Below the pieces are notes generated by a model that searched no databases, had not been told where the DNA came from, and saw nothing but the letters and a program-made list of their open reading frames with translations. Positions 1 to 10,095 of a stretch of DNA of 64,000 nt are shown here, in pieces. The DNA is from Nakaseomyces glabratus (Eukaryota > Ascomycota > Saccharomycetes > Saccharomycetales > Saccharomycetaceae): contig NC_088955.1 in the NCBI RefSeq assembly GCF_010111755.1, positions 496,001-560,000 of the forward strand. The letters run 5' to 3'. The stretch's first letter is position 1. Each line of letters starts with the position of its first letter. A program made the position numbers and the translations under genes.

Positions 1-172
1 CAAAGCCACAACACGAGGTGAATTAAGTTTATTGACAACCATTCCATTTGGGTTTAACCTGAAAATATATTCCAGAAAGACATTTACTTTTAAATTTGGA
101 GATATTCGCAAATTCACAGCTGAGAGGATCAAATGCAGATGAAGTACCAATAATCCAGCAGAGATATAAATA

Positions 173-2194
173 ATGGATGAAATAGATGCTAATAAAGATA
201 TACTATATCATTATAGATCATCGGTTAAAGTGGGTGAAATAGAGCGTTATTTGATAGAATATATCTTATATGAAGATGATGAAATACCAGATGATTTGAA
301 GCTTGATTCCTTGTATGTTAGATTGAAGAATTGTAGTCCCCTATCATTTCGTGCAGGTTACTTGGCTGGTCCATTTATTTTGTATGGTGATGTGAGAAGT
401 AATAATTACCATCATTCGCAGCATATCGTTTCATCAGCTGATTATCCGCAATTTGAGGCAAATCTACAAGCGCAACAAGTGAAGGTTATGGAGTTGTCAT
501 TACACAACATACAATCAAAATACGTGTGGATATTGGATGTAGTGAGTCAGATATTATTTACTACAAATACTAATGTACCTTTTGAGGTGACAGTTGGTAT
601 GGACAGAAAAATGTTGGAGGAAAATAATGAAATAGAGTGTCTCCCGCATTTAGGATCAACATCGAATAATTTGATTGTTTCACGATTAACAACAGATGAT
701 CTATGGAAGCTACCAAGGGAGTTAGCTCCAAAAAAAGATATTAAGCATTTAGTAATTCTGACACATGGATTACATTCGAATGTATCTGCAGATTTATCAT
801 ACTTGATGGAAGAAATATATAAGTCACAGGCGAACTTTCCCAATGAAATATTAATTGTCGATGGTTATTTCGATAATGTTTGTGAAACAGAAAAGGGTGT
901 ACGATACTTAGGAACTAGATTGGCGGATTATATTATCGATAATCTATATGATGCAGATGTCAAAAAAATATCATTTGTTGGACACAGTTTAGGTGGTTTA
1001 GTACAGACTTTTGCAATTGGTAATTTAGCAGCCAGATACCCATGGTTTTTCGATAAGGTTAAACCGGTAAATTTTATCACAATTGCTTCACCAATGTTAG
1101 GCATCGTTACTGATAATCCGGCATATATTAATTTATTACTGTCATTTGGGGTTGTAGGTCGTACGGGAAAGGACTTGAATCTTGATGTTGATTTACCAGA
1201 TGAGAAACCCTTGCTCTATTCTCTTTCCGGGGAGTTCATCAGAAGCATCTTACGGAAATTTGAAAGGAGAACAATATACGCAAACGCCGTTAACGATGGA
1301 ATAGTGCCGCTTTATACGTCAGGTTTATTATATCTTGATTATGATGCAATCTTGAAGAAATTAAGAGAAAAGGAAGAGAATAAGAGTTTATCTGGTCCTA
1401 ATAATATAACAGTCTCAGATAACACGGCTTTTTTCAATAAAAATTTCATATCCCCATTAACTAAGATGTTGAGTTTATGGGCACCGCAAAAATTTCCTGA
1501 GTCTGATCCAAAAATTCCTAAAGTATCCTTTTTCCAATCTGCAGCCTCCATATTATTGCCGCCATTACCAGATATCAATTTCATCGTCAACCCTAAACAT
1601 AGGAATGATATAATTATTCATGACAAGATATACACAGAAGAAGATATCAAGGATGTAGAAAAAGATCCTGATAGTAGTTTTTTTAACAATAAGAATATAT
1701 TTCTGCAAGCATTGTCTACAGTAACATCGGAAAAAACTAAATACCAAGAGCTAGAGAAGACGATAGCAATAAGGTGGCACAAAGGCCTGTCATGGAGAAA
1801 AGTAATAGTCGCCTTGAAACCGGATGCTCATAATAATATCATTGTTCGAAGGAGATTTTCTAATGCCTATGGTTGGCCTGTAATAGATCATTTAATATCT
1901 GAGCATTTTAGTGGAGAAAATTTTGAAATGGATAGTCAAAAAGATGTTTCCATTACCACTACCAGAGAGGATCTGAATTGGATTAAGAGGCCTGATGAGG
2001 ACGGCCTGTTCAAAGAAGGGCCTACAGGGATGATATCGACTGTCGGTGAAATTGTAGAATCCTTTGCAAAGAAAAGGTTTTCAAATCTAGTGGATGCGAC
2101 AGCTTCCAATGAGGAAAGCCTACGCGAAATTAAAGATGAAGTTACACAAAATCTTGATTTAGACATGGTTGATATCCCGAATGAAACCATATAG
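173..2194 (+). CDS. ROG1: Rog1-like serine lipase (DUF676 family)
   Basis: Predicted 673-residue lipid hydrolase, close in length to S. cerevisiae Rog1 (about 685), a monoacylglycerol lipase of the DUF676 alpha/beta-hydrolase family. Seen: an oxyanion-type strand and loop LVILTHGLHSN near residue 195, the nucleophile elbow FVGHSLGG with Ser at about 272, and NDGIVPLY near residue 375, which probably supplies the catalytic Asp. A His in IIIHDKIY, in the C-terminal half, is the likely third triad member. No signal peptide or clear membrane segment is visible. The start is an ATG with AAATA before it. The gene is convergent with TIP20, with only 30 bases between stops. ROG1-TIP20 adjacency matches YGL144C-YGL145W, which favours ROG1 over its paralogue YDL109C. 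Family call is firm; substrate is inferred. Confidence 0.93.
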   Translation: MDEIDANKDILYHYRSSVKVGEIERYLIEYILYEDDEIPDDLKLDSLYVRLKNCSPLSFRAGYLAGPFILYGDVRSNNYHHSQHIVSSADYPQFEANLQAQQVKVMELSLHNIQSKYVWILDVVSQILFTTNTNVPFEVTVGMDRKMLEENNEIECLPHLGSTSNNLIVSRLTTDDLWKLPRELAPKKDIKHLVILTHGLHSNVSADLSYLMEEIYKSQANFPNEILIVDGYFDNVCETEKGVRYLGTRLADYIIDNLYDADVKKISFVGHSLGGLVQTFAIGNLAARYPWFFDKVKPVNFITIASPMLGIVTDNPAYINLLLSFGVVGRTGKDLNLDVDLPDEKPLLYSLSGEFIRSILRKFERRTIYANAVNDGIVPLYTSGLLYLDYDAILKKLREKEENKSLSGPNNITVSDNTAFFNKNFISPLTKMLSLWAPQKFPESDPKIPKVSFFQSAASILLPPLPDINFIVNPKHRNDIIIHDKIYTEEDIKDVEKDPDSSFFNNKNIFLQALSTVTSEKTKYQELEKTIAIRWHKGLSWRKVIVALKPDAHNNIIVRRRFSNAYGWPVIDHLISEHFSGENFEMDSQKDVSITTTREDLNWIKRPDEDGLFKEGPTGMISTVGEIVESFAKKRFSNLVDATASNEESLREIKDEVTQNLDLDMVDIPNETI

Positions 2195-2224
2195 AATGCT
2201 CATGTTTATAAATCACTTATTTAT

Positions 2225-4240
2225 TTATTCAACGATATTGCCATAAGCTATTCTATATAGTGCGTCTTGTATTTCAGTGTCCTTTAATACTTCAATTTTG
2301 TTTTGTGCTCGAAGATCATCATATAATCCTTGCTTAATATATTGCTTTTCGTAGAAGTGGGACTGTGCTGAATCATACTTTAAACGGAGAATATGTAATA
2401 TCTCAGTTAACATCCTTTCTTTAAAATTGAAGTTATCATAAGGCAGAGAAAGACAATCCTTTAATTTATTAAAATCTAGTTCAAATTGCAAAAGACCGCG
2501 CTTATTGAACTTATTAAGCTTTAAAATGGATTCTGTGAAGTACAACACAAGCACATTTAAAATATCGTTCTTTATTTGAATGACAATACTTGGCGGGACC
2601 TGCAGGGTGTCAATCTTGATAAATATACGTGTTAAAAGATTGATTGCTGCTATGATCTCGGAGCTGGGAGTAGTTAATTCTTCTTGAGAGTAGTCTGTGG
2701 ACCATCCAGTAATTTTGAAATAGTTTCGTAATGTATCTTTTAGCAGTTTCTGCAATCTGTGAACAATAGATCTCTGTATATCAATCTGAATGTTTTGCTC
2801 GTAATCATTCAGTATATCCTGGAAAACTGAAATATAATTCTTTGCCTCATTCCTATTCACAATATCGGTCAATAATACAAATGGTTCCATACCTTGAAGT
2901 TCAATGATTTTATTGGCGACAATGCATAAGTTATTCAATTTTATCAACGTTTGTTGTAATTCTTCATCTTTGGATCTTTTTTCGCCAAGTGTATCAACAG
3001 CAAGTGTATGTTCTAAGTACATGCTGAATAAATTCAGGAAGATGTTCGAGCAACATTGTAATTTGAATTTCTGAGCAGGGTCATATTCTAAAGTTAATAG
3101 TGGTTCTAAGTACACATACGTCTTTTTTATCAACTCATTGAAATTGTTAGCTGATTGTAATAGCTCCTTTTCTGTATTTCCAGTTATTGAGGAAAATTGC
3201 TTCTTCGTTATTTCCTCCTCATAATTTATCCATTTCTCCCATTGGTCATCTGATATCAAACTTGCCAAACCACTACCCTGGTAATGAAACGTCTTCGACA
3301 AAATTTTGTCTGTTGCTAAAATTTGTGATATCAGGAAAATTGCAGACTTCAAATCATTTGTCGATAGTGTAGATCTGATTTTTTCCCTTATCGGATTAAG
3401 AACATTGTTAATGAACTCTTGATGGATAATTGCTTTTGATAGTCCTACACTGGGGTCATAAAATATTGAAATGCACTGATAAAGATTTTCATGAAGATAA
3501 TCTTTTAAAAATTTAAAGTAAGTTTCGATGTCTGTCGTAGAGTTGTGAAAATGGTAAGTAAATCTCACTTTAAAGTTGTTCGCAATAGCTTTCATATTTG
3601 CTAAAGGTTCGCTGCTATTATTAAACAAGCAGTTATTTAACCTGAATAATTCGCTGGATTTAGATCGCAGATCATTTATCTGATTCGTGGTCAAGCTGTT
3701 CTTTTTTTGGTTATCCCAATATGATTTTAGCAGTTTGTCTTGCAATTCGTTCATTTTTGTAGATATAACAGGCCTGACTAATTCATCTTCAAATTTGAAT
3801 ATGAAATACTGTATATAATCATCTAGATGAATTACCTCATCGTTGCAGATCAAAGAAATTTTGTCATGTAGATTAATGATGCTATCAGTAATGGTATTTT
3901 CATCATTACTTTCTATTACTTCATTGAGTTCTGGTTCGAGTTTTTGCAGCTCATCTACAGTTTCCTTTTTTTTATTTCTATTCTTTATATCAGTTTCTAG
4001 TTCTTTCAGAATTCTCAATTCACCAAACTCCGTTTTCAGTTGCTCAATGGCTTCCAAGTTGTCTGTCGCAGCAAGTATTCTCTCAGCTAACAGATCAATG
4101 CTTTCCTGTTCTTCATGGATTTTTCTTGTGACAACCCCATTTCTATATGTTTCCAACTCATTGGCAAGGGTGTTTCGTTTCTGTTCAATCTCATCGATGT
4201 GCTTCTCTAAATCAAGAAGGTCGTTAATATCGTTGAGCAT
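2225..4240 (-). CDS. TIP20: Tip20, Dsl1 tethering-complex subunit
   Basis: 671-residue relative of S. cerevisiae Tip20 (701). Tip20 is a peripheral ER protein that works with Dsl1, Sec39 and the ER SNAREs Ufe1, Sec20 and Use1 to tether Golgi-derived COPI vesicles. Seen: N-terminal MLNDINDLLDLEKHIDE leading into a predicted coiled coil over about the first 75 residues, then an all-helical RINT1/Tip20 body. The central stretch VRFTYHFHNS...IETYFKFL and the C-terminal KDTEIQDALYRIAYGN are family hallmarks. No signal peptide or membrane span is present, as expected for a peripheral protein. The N-terminus aligns with the S. cerevisiae start, so this ATG is preferred. An in-frame open stretch just upstream (4256-4450) is cut off by TAA and TGA stops and is not part of this protein. 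Confidence 0.93.
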   Translation of the reverse strand: MLNDINDLLDLEKHIDEIEQKRNTLANELETYRNGVVTRKIHEEQESIDLLAERILAATDNLEAIEQLKTEFGELRILKELETDIKNRNKKKETVDELQKLEPELNEVIESNDENTITDSIINLHDKISLICNDEVIHLDDYIQYFIFKFEDELVRPVISTKMNELQDKLLKSYWDNQKKNSLTTNQINDLRSKSSELFRLNNCLFNNSSEPLANMKAIANNFKVRFTYHFHNSTTDIETYFKFLKDYLHENLYQCISIFYDPSVGLSKAIIHQEFINNVLNPIREKIRSTLSTNDLKSAIFLISQILATDKILSKTFHYQGSGLASLISDDQWEKWINYEEEITKKQFSSITGNTEKELLQSANNFNELIKKTYVYLEPLLTLEYDPAQKFKLQCCSNIFLNLFSMYLEHTLAVDTLGEKRSKDEELQQTLIKLNNLCIVANKIIELQGMEPFVLLTDIVNRNEAKNYISVFQDILNDYEQNIQIDIQRSIVHRLQKLLKDTLRNYFKITGWSTDYSQEELTTPSSEIIAAINLLTRIFIKIDTLQVPPSIVIQIKNDILNVLVLYFTESILKLNKFNKRGLLQFELDFNKLKDCLSLPYDNFNFKERMLTEILHILRLKYDSAQSHFYEKQYIKQGLYDDLRAQNKIEVLKDTEIQDALYRIAYGNIVE

Positions 4241-5340
4241 TCTTCAACTTGATAATTAGCAAGCAATTGTACCTGACTGATTTCTAATGGAACAAAGAGC
4301 AGTACCGAAGAAATATATTTTAGATTCTTTTTCCTTGATTAGTTTTTGTAGTGTAATATTCTGATACCTTAAATTTGTCAATTCAGGTACTTGAAATTCA
4401 TGCCAACGGTCCGAAACCCTCTGCAAGATTGATGTGTCTATACACGTCAAATATCATATGATATCAGTGGTTCAAAATTACATTCAAGGAACTGGGATGC
4501 TTTTAGTAGGAAGATAAGAACACAAGAGTATGTATTAGAAAGCGCAACAGTGCTACACAAGAGTACGCTGATCGAAACGCTGGCAAACGTGCCGGTCTCA
4601 GAACAATTTCACAACACTATATGATTTCATTTAATTGGGACTCATAAGCACAACTTCAGGATTTGGGGCATATCATCCTCTAGTATATATGCATGATCAA
4701 TGCTACTGTAGGTCGCTCACACAATGCATGTTAAGTGAAGCGGATTGAGTATTGTCGGTTCATAGAACTTTATATATTTTGTGACTGCTGGTAATAAGGC
4801 CCCATTCACAGCTTGTATATGTGGTGTAGAGATGTTGGTAGTAAATTTCCTAATTAGGTACTTTTTCGGCAATTTTTTTTTTCAAATTTCAAAAACTTTT
4901 TTTTTTTTTGGGAGGGGGAACTACAGTCGTTTGTTTGGAAGTAAGTGCCCTATTGCACTGCGCCAGCGTTACAGCACACTTGCGATGACTACTCTAAGAA
5001 AGTGCTGTACAAATTGAAACTAGGAGCCCTCAAGCTCTGTTTGGAGAAACCAAGTCACATGACTCCCATGAGTGTATACTCATATTATATTATTATATTA
5101 CTGTACGGTTCAAGTGCCAACTCTAACTTGCCAAATATTATTTATACGCTGAAGGGAGAGCATATCTGTTTGGTAATATACGCAGCAGTAGATTGGCACT
5201 GTCCATTCACACTTGTAGTTTTTACCTATAGAGGTTAATGGCATACTGACACTTCTGCCAAAGTATACAACGAATAGCATCTGTAGCTCTCATATATTGA
5301 CGCTCTGTCACTTGATGAGTGTATATTCCTCCCCCCCGGG

Positions 5341-5353
5341 AACCCAGACACGC
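5341..5353 (+). promoter_or_regulatory. Putative Rap1 site upstream of RPL9
   Basis: AACCCAGACACGC resembles the Rap1 consensus ACACCCAYACAYY and shares ACCCAGAC with the C strand of the C. glabrata telomere repeat. It lies about 390 bases before the RPL9 ATG, a usual position for Rap1 in ribosomal-protein promoters. Binding is inferred. Confidence 0.5.
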
Positions 5354-5390
5354 CCTGCTGGGTTGCAACCAGTGGCAGCTGAAAGATGGT

Positions 5391-5397
5391 TTACCCG
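5391..5397 (+). promoter_or_regulatory. Putative Reb1 site (TTACCCG)
   Basis: Exact Reb1 core about 340 bases before the RPL9 ATG and 38 bases after the Rap1-type site. Reb1 is a general regulatory factor that clears nucleosomes from yeast promoters. Confidence 0.5.
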
Positions 5398-5736
5398 GTT
5401 TTAGCTCTGGAACTGGTGAACTTTTTCACAAAGCTGGTTTAGGAAAACTGGTGCGATGACATTGGAAATGGCTAATTGTACAGTTTGTTGTACGGTTGTT
5501 TCTTACTGAGAATCGATGATCTTGAAGAAATTTCCAATTTTTTGCAAAAAAATCTGAAAAACTTTTTTCAACTTTTTTTTTCACTCTGTGCCTCATCCAT
5601 CTCTAGCTAGAGTCTTACCACTAATTGTGTATTGTCTCGATTGATGTCGGCAATATTTTTAAGATTGTAGTGGTATTTACTAGATGTATAGCTTTTATTA
5701 GTTACTTGCAAGAGACACCTGTCAACTGAAGTAAAG

Positions 5737-6312
5737 ATGAAGTACATTCAAACCGAACAATCCATTGCTGTTCCAGAAGGTGTTACCGTTAGCATCAAGT
5801 CCAGAGTCGTTAAGGTTACTGGTCCAAGAGGTACTTTGGTCAAGTCCTTGAAGCACATTGATGTTACTTTCACCAAGGTCAGCGAGAAGTTGATCAAGGT
5901 TACCGTCCACAACGGTGACAGAAAGCACGTTGCTGCTTTGAGAACTGTCAAGTCTTTGGTTGACAACTTGATCACCGGTGTCACCAAGGGTTACAAGTAC
6001 AAGTTGAGATACGTCTACGCGCATTTCCCAATCAACGTTAACACTATTGACAAGGACGGTAAGAAGTTCATTGAAATCAGAAACTTCTTGGGTGACAAGA
6101 AGGTCAGATTGGTCCCAGTTAGAGAAGGTGTCGATGTCGAATTCTCTACCACCCAAAAGGATGAATTGGTCTTGTCCGGTAACTCTGTTGAAGACGTTTC
6201 CCAAAACGCCGCTGATGTTCAACAAATCTGCCGTGTCAGAAACAAGGATATCCGTAAGTTCTTGGATGGTATCTACGTTTCCCACAAGGGTTTCATCGAA
6301 GAAGAATTGTAA
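5737..6312 (+). CDS. RPL9A: 60S ribosomal protein uL6 (Rpl9)
   Basis: 191-residue large-subunit ribosomal protein, the same length as S. cerevisiae Rpl9. It belongs to the uL6 family and sits near the sarcin-ricin loop and the base of the stalk. Seen: MKYIQTEQSIAVPEGV, the VKVTGPRGTL motif of the first uL6 repeat, the second repeat VRLVPVREGVDVEFS, and a C-terminus rich in basic and aromatic residues ending HKGFIEEEL. Codons are almost all of the highly expressed yeast set (AAG, GGT, AGA, TTG, GTC/GTT), in contrast to its neighbours. No intron is present. The order TIP20-RPL9-ARO2 matches YGL145-YGL147-YGL148, so it corresponds to RPL9A by position. The shadow frame on the other strand is not a gene. 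Confidence 0.97.
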   Translation: MKYIQTEQSIAVPEGVTVSIKSRVVKVTGPRGTLVKSLKHIDVTFTKVSEKLIKVTVHNGDRKHVAALRTVKSLVDNLITGVTKGYKYKLRYVYAHFPINVNTIDKDGKKFIEIRNFLGDKKVRLVPVREGVDVEFSTTQKDELVLSGNSVEDVSQNAADVQQICRVRNKDIRKFLDGIYVSHKGFIEEEL

Positions 6313-6831
6313 AGAAATTAAAGGAATAAAATTACATTTAACAAATCCACAGAGTTATAGTTTATTATTAGGTTGTTGATAGTTACTGTTGGCAATTGAT
6401 AAAGTTTAGCATTCTACAAATTGGTTTTTTATTTTACATATAATTTTTTTACTCTATTCTCTACAAAATATTTTCTCTTGAAGATTATCATTGATTTTCA
6501 ATTGAATTTAATAAAAAATATACCTTAATTTTTAAAATATTATAAGACTTTCTTATTTATTCTTGGCCTCAGCGGAACTCGATCATTTGGTCCACAGTAT
6601 AGTCATAAGTGATATCGATTCTTGAACAATTTTGGGAGCAACTCTAACGATTAAGAATATAACAATTTATCTTCATTGATTATTCACTAACTAGTCAGGG
6701 TTCTATGAAGTATTTAAAGATACATGCGATATGAGTCTAGGTTTGTAATATTAGCATTAATTCTATGAGATATGTTATAAATTGCTGTTGTTGATATAGT
6801 ACAGTATATTTATTTTGCTTTCGATATCATA
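6313..6831. other. Convergent intergenic region, RPL9 to ARO2
   Basis: 519 AT-rich bases between two convergent genes. It contains runs such as TTTTTTATTTTACATATAAT that could serve yeast 3'-end formation. No ORF, tRNA or conserved site was seen. Confidence 0.6.
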
Positions 6832-7962
6832 TTAGCGAACAACATTTTTTGAGTATTCTCTAGCCTTCTGTATCAACACCGCGTCGGCTAGAACTAGTGC
6901 AGTCATGGCTTCCACAATTGGGATGGCTCTTGGGGTGACTGCTGGATCGTGTCTACCTTTAGCAGCCAAAACACCTTCTTCACCGTCGTAAGTGGCAGTC
7001 TTCTGTTCCTGAGAGATTGTAGCAACAGATTTGAAAGGAACAGAGAAGTAAATGTTTTCACCGTTGGAAATACCACCTTGCACACCACCGGAGTTGTTGG
7101 TCTTGGTTCTCAATTTGCCGGAATCTTTGTCAAAGTAGAATGGATCGTTGTGCTTGGAACCAGGCACGCTAACACCTTCGAAACCTGAACCGATTTCGAA
7201 ACCCTTGGAGGCAGGAATAGATAGCATAGCATGTGCTAGTAAGGCCTCTAGTTTGTCGAAACATGGTTCACCTAGACCAGTTGGTAGGTTTCTAACAACA
7301 CAGGTAACCACACCACCGATGGAGTCCTTAGCGTCTCTGTGCTTTTCAATTTCTTTTACCATCAGGTCGGCCACAGAGGCGTCTGGGCATCTTATAGGCC
7401 CCATGGAATCCACTTGTTCCCTAGTAATGGTGTTTAGTAGTTGGTGGAAAGCTGGATCGAATGGGTCACGGTTCATCTTTATGCTTCCAATTTGTGTGAC
7501 AAATGCGACAATTTCTACTTCAGAGACGTAATGCAGGAACTTCTCAGCGATGGCACCAGCGGCGACTCTGCCGATAGTTTCTCTAGCGGATGCTCTACCA
7601 CCACCAGATGAGGCCTTGATTCCGTACTTTTCGGAGTATGTGAAATCGGCGTGGGATGGTCTTGGGTAGTTGTCCATCTCAGAGTAATCCTTTGGCTTGT
7701 GATCCTCGTTTCTAACAATCATAGCGATGGGAGTACCCAGAGTCTTACCGAACTCAGTACCGGATTGAATCTCTACACGGTCCTTCTCATTTCTTGGAGT
7801 AGAAAGCGCAGACTGGCCAGGTCTTCTTCTGGTCAATTGCGGTTGGATATCCTTCTCTTCCAGGGTTAGTCCCGGTGGAACACCATCAACAATACAACCC
7901 ACACTTTTACAGTGTGATTCACCATATGTAGTGACTTTGAACAATCTACCGAAGGTGGACAT
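6832..7962 (-). CDS. ARO2: Chorismate synthase (bifunctional fungal type)
   Basis: 376 residues, identical in length to S. cerevisiae Aro2. It converts 5-enolpyruvylshikimate-3-phosphate to chorismate, the last shared step to Phe, Tyr and Trp, using reduced FMN; fungal enzymes also reduce their own flavin with NADPH. Seen: [13 protein letters not shown] at the N-terminus, [17 protein letters not shown] near residue 45, the signature [15 protein letters not shown] near residue 120, [12 protein letters not shown] near residue 290 and [12 protein letters not shown] near residue 335. All classical substrate- and flavin-binding segments are intact. Codon use is moderately biased. Adjacent to RPL9 and INO80 as in YGL147-YGL148-YGL150. 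I see no clear Gcn4 site just upstream. Confidence 0.97.
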   Translation of the reverse strand: MSTFGRLFKVTTYGESHCKSVGCIVDGVPPGLTLEEKDIQPQLTRRRPGQSALSTPRNEKDRVEIQSGTEFGKTLGTPIAMIVRNEDHKPKDYSEMDNYPRPSHADFTYSEKYGIKASSGGGRASARETIGRVAAGAIAEKFLHYVSEVEIVAFVTQIGSIKMNRDPFDPAFHQLLNTITREQVDSMGPIRCPDASVADLMVKEIEKHRDAKDSIGGVVTCVVRNLPTGLGEPCFDKLEALLAHAMLSIPASKGFEIGSGFEGVSVPGSKHNDPFYFDKDSGKLRTKTNNSGGVQGGISNGENIYFSVPFKSVATISQEQKTATYDGEEGVLAAKGRHDPAVTPRAIPIVEAMTALVLADAVLIQKAREYSKNVVR

Positions 7963-8192
7963 ATTTACTCTTTTTGCTTTGTTCCTCTATGTAGTCAGCA
8001 TATTCTATCCAGAACAAAAGAAAACGCTGTCGAAAGATAAGTATACAGGTAAATATATATGTATCCTATACTTCTCTACTCTCCACATACTCAACCATAC
8101 AATATTATCCATGCATTACCACTTGTTCCCAGAGCATGTACAGTACTAGACATGAAAAAAAAAAAACATAAAATGCTCTGCAAAACTTATTA

Positions 8193-8200
8193 CTCATCGC
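8193..8200 (-). promoter_or_regulatory. PAC octamer upstream of ARO2
   Basis: Exact GCGATGAG on the minus strand, 230 bases before the ARO2 ATG. Isolated, with no strong RRPE partner, so function is uncertain. Confidence 0.35.
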
Positions 8201-8431
8201 AAGGAAAAATATGATCACTCAGACACTCAGCAGATCACTCAGATATTCAGCTGTCTACTTCACAGCAATCACACTTCCAAGAGCACTTTAGTTATCATTG
8301 ATGCTATGATATACAACTGGATGTGCAGTGCAACTTTCTGGGACTTTCCCCCCCCCCCCACCTTCAGTCAAAGCTACACACAGAGAAAGCCCAGGAGGAA
8401 ACTTGTGAAGGAAAACAAAATTAAGATAAAA

Positions 8432-8439
8432 TCACGTGA
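8432..8439. promoter_or_regulatory. Cbf1-type E-box (TCACGTGA)
   Basis: Perfect TCACGTGA palindrome, the core bound by Cbf1 and other bHLH factors. No CDEII or CDEIII follows, so it is a promoter element rather than part of a centromere. Confidence 0.45.
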
Positions 8440-8675
8440 CTTAAAATGGCATATTTGTACTGAAACACGATTTTTTCTTGTTTTTTTCGGCTGTTGAGAG
8501 GGAAGTTCAAAGTTCTGGCGAGTCTCACGCGGCGTGAGGAAACGTACTTCATTGGTGACCAACACGTAAATGCAAGGATTATATTCAGTCCCCTGGATTA
8601 CATACTAGGTATAGTTACAAAAGTGGTGCTGTCAATCTGCAGATGGTAATTTGCTGTATTCACACAGTAGCGGCA

Positions 8676-8682
8676 TTACCCG
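8676..8682 (+). promoter_or_regulatory. Putative Reb1 site (TTACCCG)
   Basis: Exact Reb1 core in the ARO2-INO80 spacer, about 1.4 kb before the INO80 ATG and 0.7 kb before ARO2. Confidence 0.4.
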
Positions 8683-10095
8683 TTTGTGGCCTGCTTGGCT
8701 AGCATCAAGGTACCGTGTGTTATATATTTGTAATATATACCAAGTGAGAGAATAGTCGGTCTGTTGCCTAATGCGTCCATGAGGATTCATCAGTTGCGAA
8801 GTTTCGTGGTTTCTTTCGGGTAGTTGTGTTTTAACCGAATAGCCATATCGAATACGGGTGAAATAGATTACTATATTAATGCCTTGCCGGGTTGCGGACC
8901 AGAGGTCCTTTTTAACAAGTTCTCTTCTCTACGTAATTTGCAAGTCTCGTCTTTTGTTTTTTTCCCATTCCATTCCTTTGGTCTTTGTCGTCCTTGTCGA
9001 TGCCTTAAGTTCTCGTTCTTCCAACAATCCTTTTCCTCATTTTTCTTGAATTGTCTCCTCTCCTTAACGATTGTGCTTTTCAAGTGTTTTTTTTTATCTA
9101 CATCTACTTCCAACTTAAAATTTCTTTTCCTTACAAAGACAAACTGTTGTACTTAATTTGATCTTTTAAAACAATTTTTCTACAAGTGTTGGTTTGTGCG
9201 ATATTGCTCTTGTTGTCAGATATTTTTATTAATATTTTCCCTCTTTCCTGAATTGTCTAAGTGGTCTTTTCAAGAGCTTTCATTATTGCTTCAAAAAGCC
9301 TAAGAATTTCTTACTTCCTTTAAATAAAAAGTGGATCGGGATGGTTTCAAATGGGATTTAGCTTCTTTATTCACAAAGGAGAAATTTTCTTTTTGCGTTC
9401 TTCTTTCAAATGGATTCTGGATAAATCCTCTTTCCATAACATTTTTTTTTTCCCTTTCTCTTCATATTATTATTAGTTCCCTCTTGTAGGGATTTTATTG
9501 GGTAGCAGTTATGTGGAAACCTAGCTTATTTTACACCGAAGCTTTTGTTATCTTGCTAGAAGTGATTTTCTTCTAAGTTAAACGTTTTGGGACCCTCTCT
9601 TTTTACCAATGAAAGCAACTCACCCAAACGTGGAATGGAGTGATCACTGACACAGCAAATTTCGCCTCCTTCCTTCTTCATCCTTCCTCTTATATATACT
9701 TTCTCTTAGTAAATATTTGTAACACTAAAACCACAAAACTACCAAGATCTAAATAGCAATACAAGATCAAAAGTCTGTATAGTGAACCAGAGCACTATAA
9801 ATAAGCTGGCAAGACTGGATTGGAGACTTGGACTACAGAGGGAGAAAGAGAGAAATCATAGACACCAACAGCTCAATCTTGAAAGCTCATTTTTTATAAT
9901 CTCTAGTGAGGGTGTCAGTGTCAGGTAAGGTAGAAATCTCTACAAATATAAAAATAGAAGAAACTAAAACAGCAAGATACTAGAAATTCGATACAGATTA
10001 TCACATAGGTATTTGGTCCTTAATTTATTATTTGATTTAAAGGTATCAACGAAGAGGGACTGGCTCATAAGACAAAGTAACTATTTTATATCGTA

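Larger units (their letters stand above)
4241..5736. other. 1.5-kb intergenic region, TIP20 to RPL9
   Basis: Divergent promoter region with no convincing gene. It holds a long T tract near 4894-4908 followed by GGGAGGGGG, a Rap1-type site at 5341, a Reb1-type site at 5391 and poly-T blocks near 5570. S. cerevisiae has RRT6 (YGL146C) at this place; I see no intact copy. Short open frames at 4781-5238 have no family features. A CACATG palindrome near 5054 has neither the AT-rich spacer nor the CCGAA box of a centromere. Confidence 0.6.
7963..10095. other. 2.1-kb divergent region, ARO2 to INO80
   Basis: Long for this genome. From the ARO2 side it holds a PAC octamer (8193), a C run (8348-8358), a Cbf1-type TCACGTGA (8432), a Reb1 site (8676), a pyrimidine-rich stretch around 8900-9480 rich in TTTC and CTT, and then about 460 bases before INO80 with no ATG. 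The small open frames at 8306-9156 have no family features. Confidence 0.6.

Noticed and set aside
5335..5365. Telomerase RNA template (ACCCAGAC next to a C run)
   Set aside because: Match to the telomere repeat breaks after eight bases, whereas a template needs more than one full repeat. Better read as a Rap1 site before RPL9.
5722..6285. 187-codon frame opposite RPL9
   Set aside because: Complete shadow of RPL9; strong codon bias on the plus strand opens long frames on the minus strand. No family features.
8420..8500. Possible centromere (TCACGTGA then T-rich TGTTTTTTTCGG)
   Set aside because: Spacing is only about 45 bases and not AT-rich; no CDEIII with CCGAA. Similar CACATG words at 5054 and 25856 also lack CDEII and CDEIII.
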